Below are positions 60,001-64,000 of a stretch of DNA of 64,000 nt, piece by piece. The position numbers and the translations under genes are program-made. Under the pieces are notes generated by a model, which ran no database searches, was not told where the DNA came from, and worked only from the letters and a program-made list of their open reading frames with translations. Each line of letters opens with the position of its first letter. Position 1 is the first letter of the stretch. The DNA lies in contig NC_030677.2 of NCBI RefSeq assembly GCF_000004195.4, positions 198,485,872-198,549,871 of the forward strand, in the 5' to 3' direction. This DNA is from Xenopus tropicalis. Taxonomy: Eukaryota; Chordata; Amphibia; Anura; Pipidae.

Positions 60001-63000
60001 ATCTGTAATACTGTATCTGTATCTGTAATACTGTATCTGTAATACTGTATCTGTAATACTGTATCTGTAATACTGTATCTGTATCTGTAATACTGTATCT
60101 GTAATACTGTATCTGTAATACTGTATCTGTATCTGTAATACTGTATCTGTATCTGTATCTGTAATACTGTATCTGTAATACTGTATCTGTATCTGTAATA
60201 CTGTATCTGTAATACTGTATCTGTATCTGTAATACTGTATCTGTATCTGTAATACTGTATCTGTATCTGTAATACTGTATCTATAATACTGTATCTATAA
60301 TACTGTATCTGTAATACTGTATCTGTAATACTGTATCTGTATCTGTAATACTGTATCTGTATCTGTAATACTGTATCTGTATCTGTAATACTGTATCTGT
60401 AATACTGTATCTGTAATACTGTATCTGTAATACTGTATCTGTATCTGTAATACTGTATCTGTAATACTGTATCTGTATCTGTAATACTGTATCTGTATCT
60501 GTAATACTGTATCTGTATCTGTAATACTGTATCTGTATCCGTAATACTGTATCTGTAATACTGTATCCGTAATACTGTATCTGTAATACTGTATCTGTAA
60601 TACTGTATCTGTAATACTGTATCTGTAATACTGTATCTGTATCTGTAATACTGTATCTGTATCTGTAATACTGTATCTGTATCTGTAATACTGTATCTGT
60701 AATACTGTATCTGTAATACTGTATCTGTATCTGTAATACGGTATCTGTAATACGGTATCTGTAATACTGTATCTGTATCTGTAATACTGTATCTGTATCT
60801 GTAATACTGTATCTGTATCTGTAATACTGTATCTATCTGTAATACTGTATCTATCTGTAATACTGTATCTGTAATACTATATCTGTAATACTGTGTCTGT
60901 ATCTGTAATACTGTATCTGTAATACTGTATCTGTATCTGTAATACGGTATCTGTAATACGGTATCTGTAATACGGTATCTGTAATACGGTATCTGTAATA
61001 CGGTATCTGTAATACGGTATCTGTATCTGTAATACTGTATCTATCTGTAATACTGTATCTGTAATACGGTATCTGTAATACGGTATCTGTAATACGGTAT
61101 CTGTAATACGGTATCTGTAATACGGTATCTGTAATACTGTATCTATCTGTAATACTGTATCTGTAATACTGTATCTGTAATACTGTATCTGTAATACTGT
61201 ATCTGTATCTGTAATACTGTATACTGTATCTGTATCTGTAATACTGTATCTGTATCCGTAATACTGTATCTGTAATACTGTATCCGTAATACTGTATCCG
61301 TAATACTGTATCTGTAATACTGTATCTGTAATACTGTAATACTGTATCTGTAATACTGTATCTGTAATACTGTATCTGTAATACTGTATCTGTATCTGTA
61401 ATACTGTATCTGTATCTGTAATACTGTATCTGTAATACTGTATCTGTAATACTGTATCTGTAATACTGTATCTGTAATACTGTATCCGTAATACTGTATC
61501 TGTATCCGTAATACTGTATCTGTAATTCTGTAATACTGTATCTGTAATACTGTATCTGTATCTGTAATACTGTATCTGTAATACTGTATCTGTATCTGTA
61601 ATACTGTATCTGTAATACTGTATCTGTAATACTGTATCTGTAATACTGTATCTGTATCTGTAATACTGTAATCTGTAATACTGGTATCTGTATACTGTAT
61701 CTTGTAATACTGTATCTGTATCTGTAATACTGTATCTGTAAATACCTCGTATCTGTATCTGTAATACTTGTATCTGTAATACTGTATCTGTAAGTCTAGT
61801 CATACTGTATCTGTATCTGTAATACTGTATCTGTATCTGTAATACTGTATCTGTAATACTGTATCTGTAATACTGTATCTGTATCTGTAATACTGTATCT
61901 GTAATACTGTATCTGTAATACTGTATCTGTAATACTGTATCTGTATCTGTAATACTGTATCTGTATCTGTAATACTGTATCTGTATCTGTAATACTGTAT
62001 CTGTAATACTGTATCTGTAATACTGTATCTGTAATACTGTATCTGTATCTGTAATACTGTATCTGTAATACTGTATCTGTAATACTGTATCTGTAATACT
62101 GTATCTGTAATACTGTAATCTGTAATACTGTATCTGTATCTGTAATACTGTATCTGTATCTGTAATACTGTATCTGTAATACTGTATCTGTATCTGTAAT
62201 ACTGTATCTGTAATACTGTATCTGTAATACTGTATCTGTATCTGTAATACTGTATCTGTAATACTGTATCTGTATCCGTAATACTGTATCTGTAATACTG
62301 TATCTGTAATACTGTATCTGTATCTGTAATACTGTATAAGTAACACTGTATCCGTAATACTGTATCTGTAATACTGTATCTGTATCTGTAATACTGTATC
62401 TGTATCTGTAATACTGTATCTGTAATACTGTATCTGTAATACTGTATCTGTAATACTGTATCTGTAATACTGTATCTGTATCTGTAATACTGTATCTGTA
62501 ATACGGTATCTGTAATACGGTATCTGTAATACGGTATCTGTAATACTGTATCTATCTGTAATACTGTATCTATCTGTAATACTGTATCTGTATCTCTAAT
62601 ACTGTATCTATCTGTAATACTGTATCTGTATCTGTAATACTGTATCTGTATCTGTAATACGGTATCTGTAATACTGTATCTGTAATACTGTATCTGTATC
62701 CGTAATACTGTATCTGTAATACTGTATCTGTATCCGTAATACTGTATCTGTAATACTGTATCTGTATCTGTAATACTGTATCCGTAATACTGTATCCGTA
62801 ATACTGTATCTGTAATACTGTATCTGTAATACTGTATCTGTAATACTGTATCTGTAATACTGTATCTGTATCTGTAATACTGTATCTGTATCTGTAATAC
62901 TGTATCTGTATCTGTAATACTGTATCTGTATCTGTAAAACAGTATTACAGATACAGTATTACAGATAGATACAGTATTACAGATACAGATACCGTATTAC

Positions 63001-64000
63001 AGATACAGTATTACAGATACAGTATTACAGATACAGTATTACAGATACAGATACAGTAATTACAGATACAGATACAGTATTACAGATACAGTATTACAGA
63101 TACAGTATTACAGATAGATACAGTATCTGTAATACTGTATCTGTATCTGTAATACTGTATCTGTATCTGTAATACTGTATCTGTAATACTGTATCTGTAA
63201 TACGGTATCTGTAATACGGTATCTGTAATACGGTATCTGTAATACGGTATCTGTAATACGGTATCTGTATCTGTAATACTGTATCTGTAATACTGTATCT
63301 ATCTGTAATACTGTATCTATCTGTAATACTGTATCTGTAATACTATATCTGTAATACTGTGTCTGTATCTGTAATACTGTATCTGTATCTGTAATACTGT
63401 ATCTGTAATACTGTATCTGTAATACTGTATCTGTATCTGTAATACTGTATCTGTAATACTGTATCTGTATCTGTAATACTGTATCTGTATCTGTAATACT
63501 GTATCTGTATCTGTAATACTGTATCTGTAATACGGTATCTGTAATACGGTATCTGTAATACGGTATCTGTAATACGGTATCTGTAATACGGTATCTGTAT
63601 CTGTAATACTGTATCTGTATCTGTAATACTGTATCTATCTGTAATACTGTATCTATCTGTAATACTGTATCTGTAATACTGTATCTGTAATACTATATCT
63701 GTAATACTGTGTCTGTATCTGTAATACTGTATCTGTATCTGTAATACTGTATCTGTAATACTGTATCTGTAATACTGTATCTGTATCTGTAATACTGTAT
63801 CTGTAATACTGTATCTGTATCTGTAATACTGTATCTGTATCTGTAATACTGTATCTGTATACTGTATCTGTAATACTGTAACTGTAATACTGTATCTGTA
63901 ATACTGTATCTGTAATAATGTATCTGTAATCCTGTATCTGTATCTGTAATACTGTATCTGTATCTGTAATACTGTATCTGTATCTGTAATACTGTATCTG
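54077..64000. repeat. Composite satellite of TGTAATAC and TGTATC words, more than 9.9 kb
   Basis: Almost every base belongs to a string of 8-mer TGTAATAC and 6-mer TGTATC, giving 14-bp and 20-bp units (one or two hexamers per octamer). Common variants are CGG for CTG (runs of 'tctgtaatacgg'), TATCTATC slippage, 'actatatc', 'ctgtgtc' and 'atccg'. The orientation flips near 54290, 54420, 54460, 54545, 54920, 55310, 62938 and 63122; the longest uniform block is 55310-62938. It continues past the window edge. Open frames on the minus strand (for example 56718-58775) repeat a YYRYSITDTVLQIQ-like phrase and are not genes. Confidence 0.97.

Noticed and set aside
60877..62346. 489-codon open frame on the minus strand
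   Set aside because: Same satellite artefact as at 56718-58775.

Overview
The window is vertebrate nuclear DNA, almost certainly from a Xenopus frog (X. tropicalis-like; the species call is inference). Reasons: split genes with GT-AG introns; T2-type miniature elements with TTAAAGG ends and TTAA duplications; many other fold-back and hAT-like miniature elements; CR1/L2-like LINE pieces ending in ATGTAACTATGTAACT; and the abundant 'acaggtatgggatc...ttatcc' frog repeat.

The main gene is a complete eight-exon il7r (interleukin-7 receptor alpha) on the minus strand, 27518 down to 7964. Joining the exons by their splice sites gives 1362 bases, 453 residues plus stop, with one consistent reading frame. 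It shows a signal peptide, a paired-cysteine D1 domain, a D2 domain with WSSWS, one membrane span, a box-1 segment and a C-terminal YISM phosphotyrosine motif. A RUNX-type and an ETS-type site lie about 85-105 bases upstream of its ATG. Further upstream in the same orientation, 53587-53140, are two well-formed exons ending in a stop that may be the 3' end of spef2, the neighbour of IL7R in mammals; this name rests mainly on synteny.

Layout: 1-1.3 kb, a 41-bp minisatellite that runs into a LINE 3' end; 1.3-7.9 kb, interspersed and tandem repeats; 8.0-27.5 kb, il7r with introns full of mobile elements; 27.6-53 kb, mostly intergenic, with miniature elements, a 34-bp array, a full-length but dead Tc1 element (44102-45706) and an antisense LINE holding a 61-bp array; 53.1-53.6 kb, the candidate spef2 exons; 54.08 kb to the end, a ~9.9-kb satellite built from an 8-mer and a 6-mer with eight orientation switches.

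A theme across the window is tandem amplification of short segments inside mobile elements: 41-bp, 71-bp, 113-bp and 61-bp arrays, and possibly the 34-bp array. I found no CRISPR, operon, tRNA or rRNA. The long open frames in the satellite and the 34-bp array are products of repeat composition, not genes.
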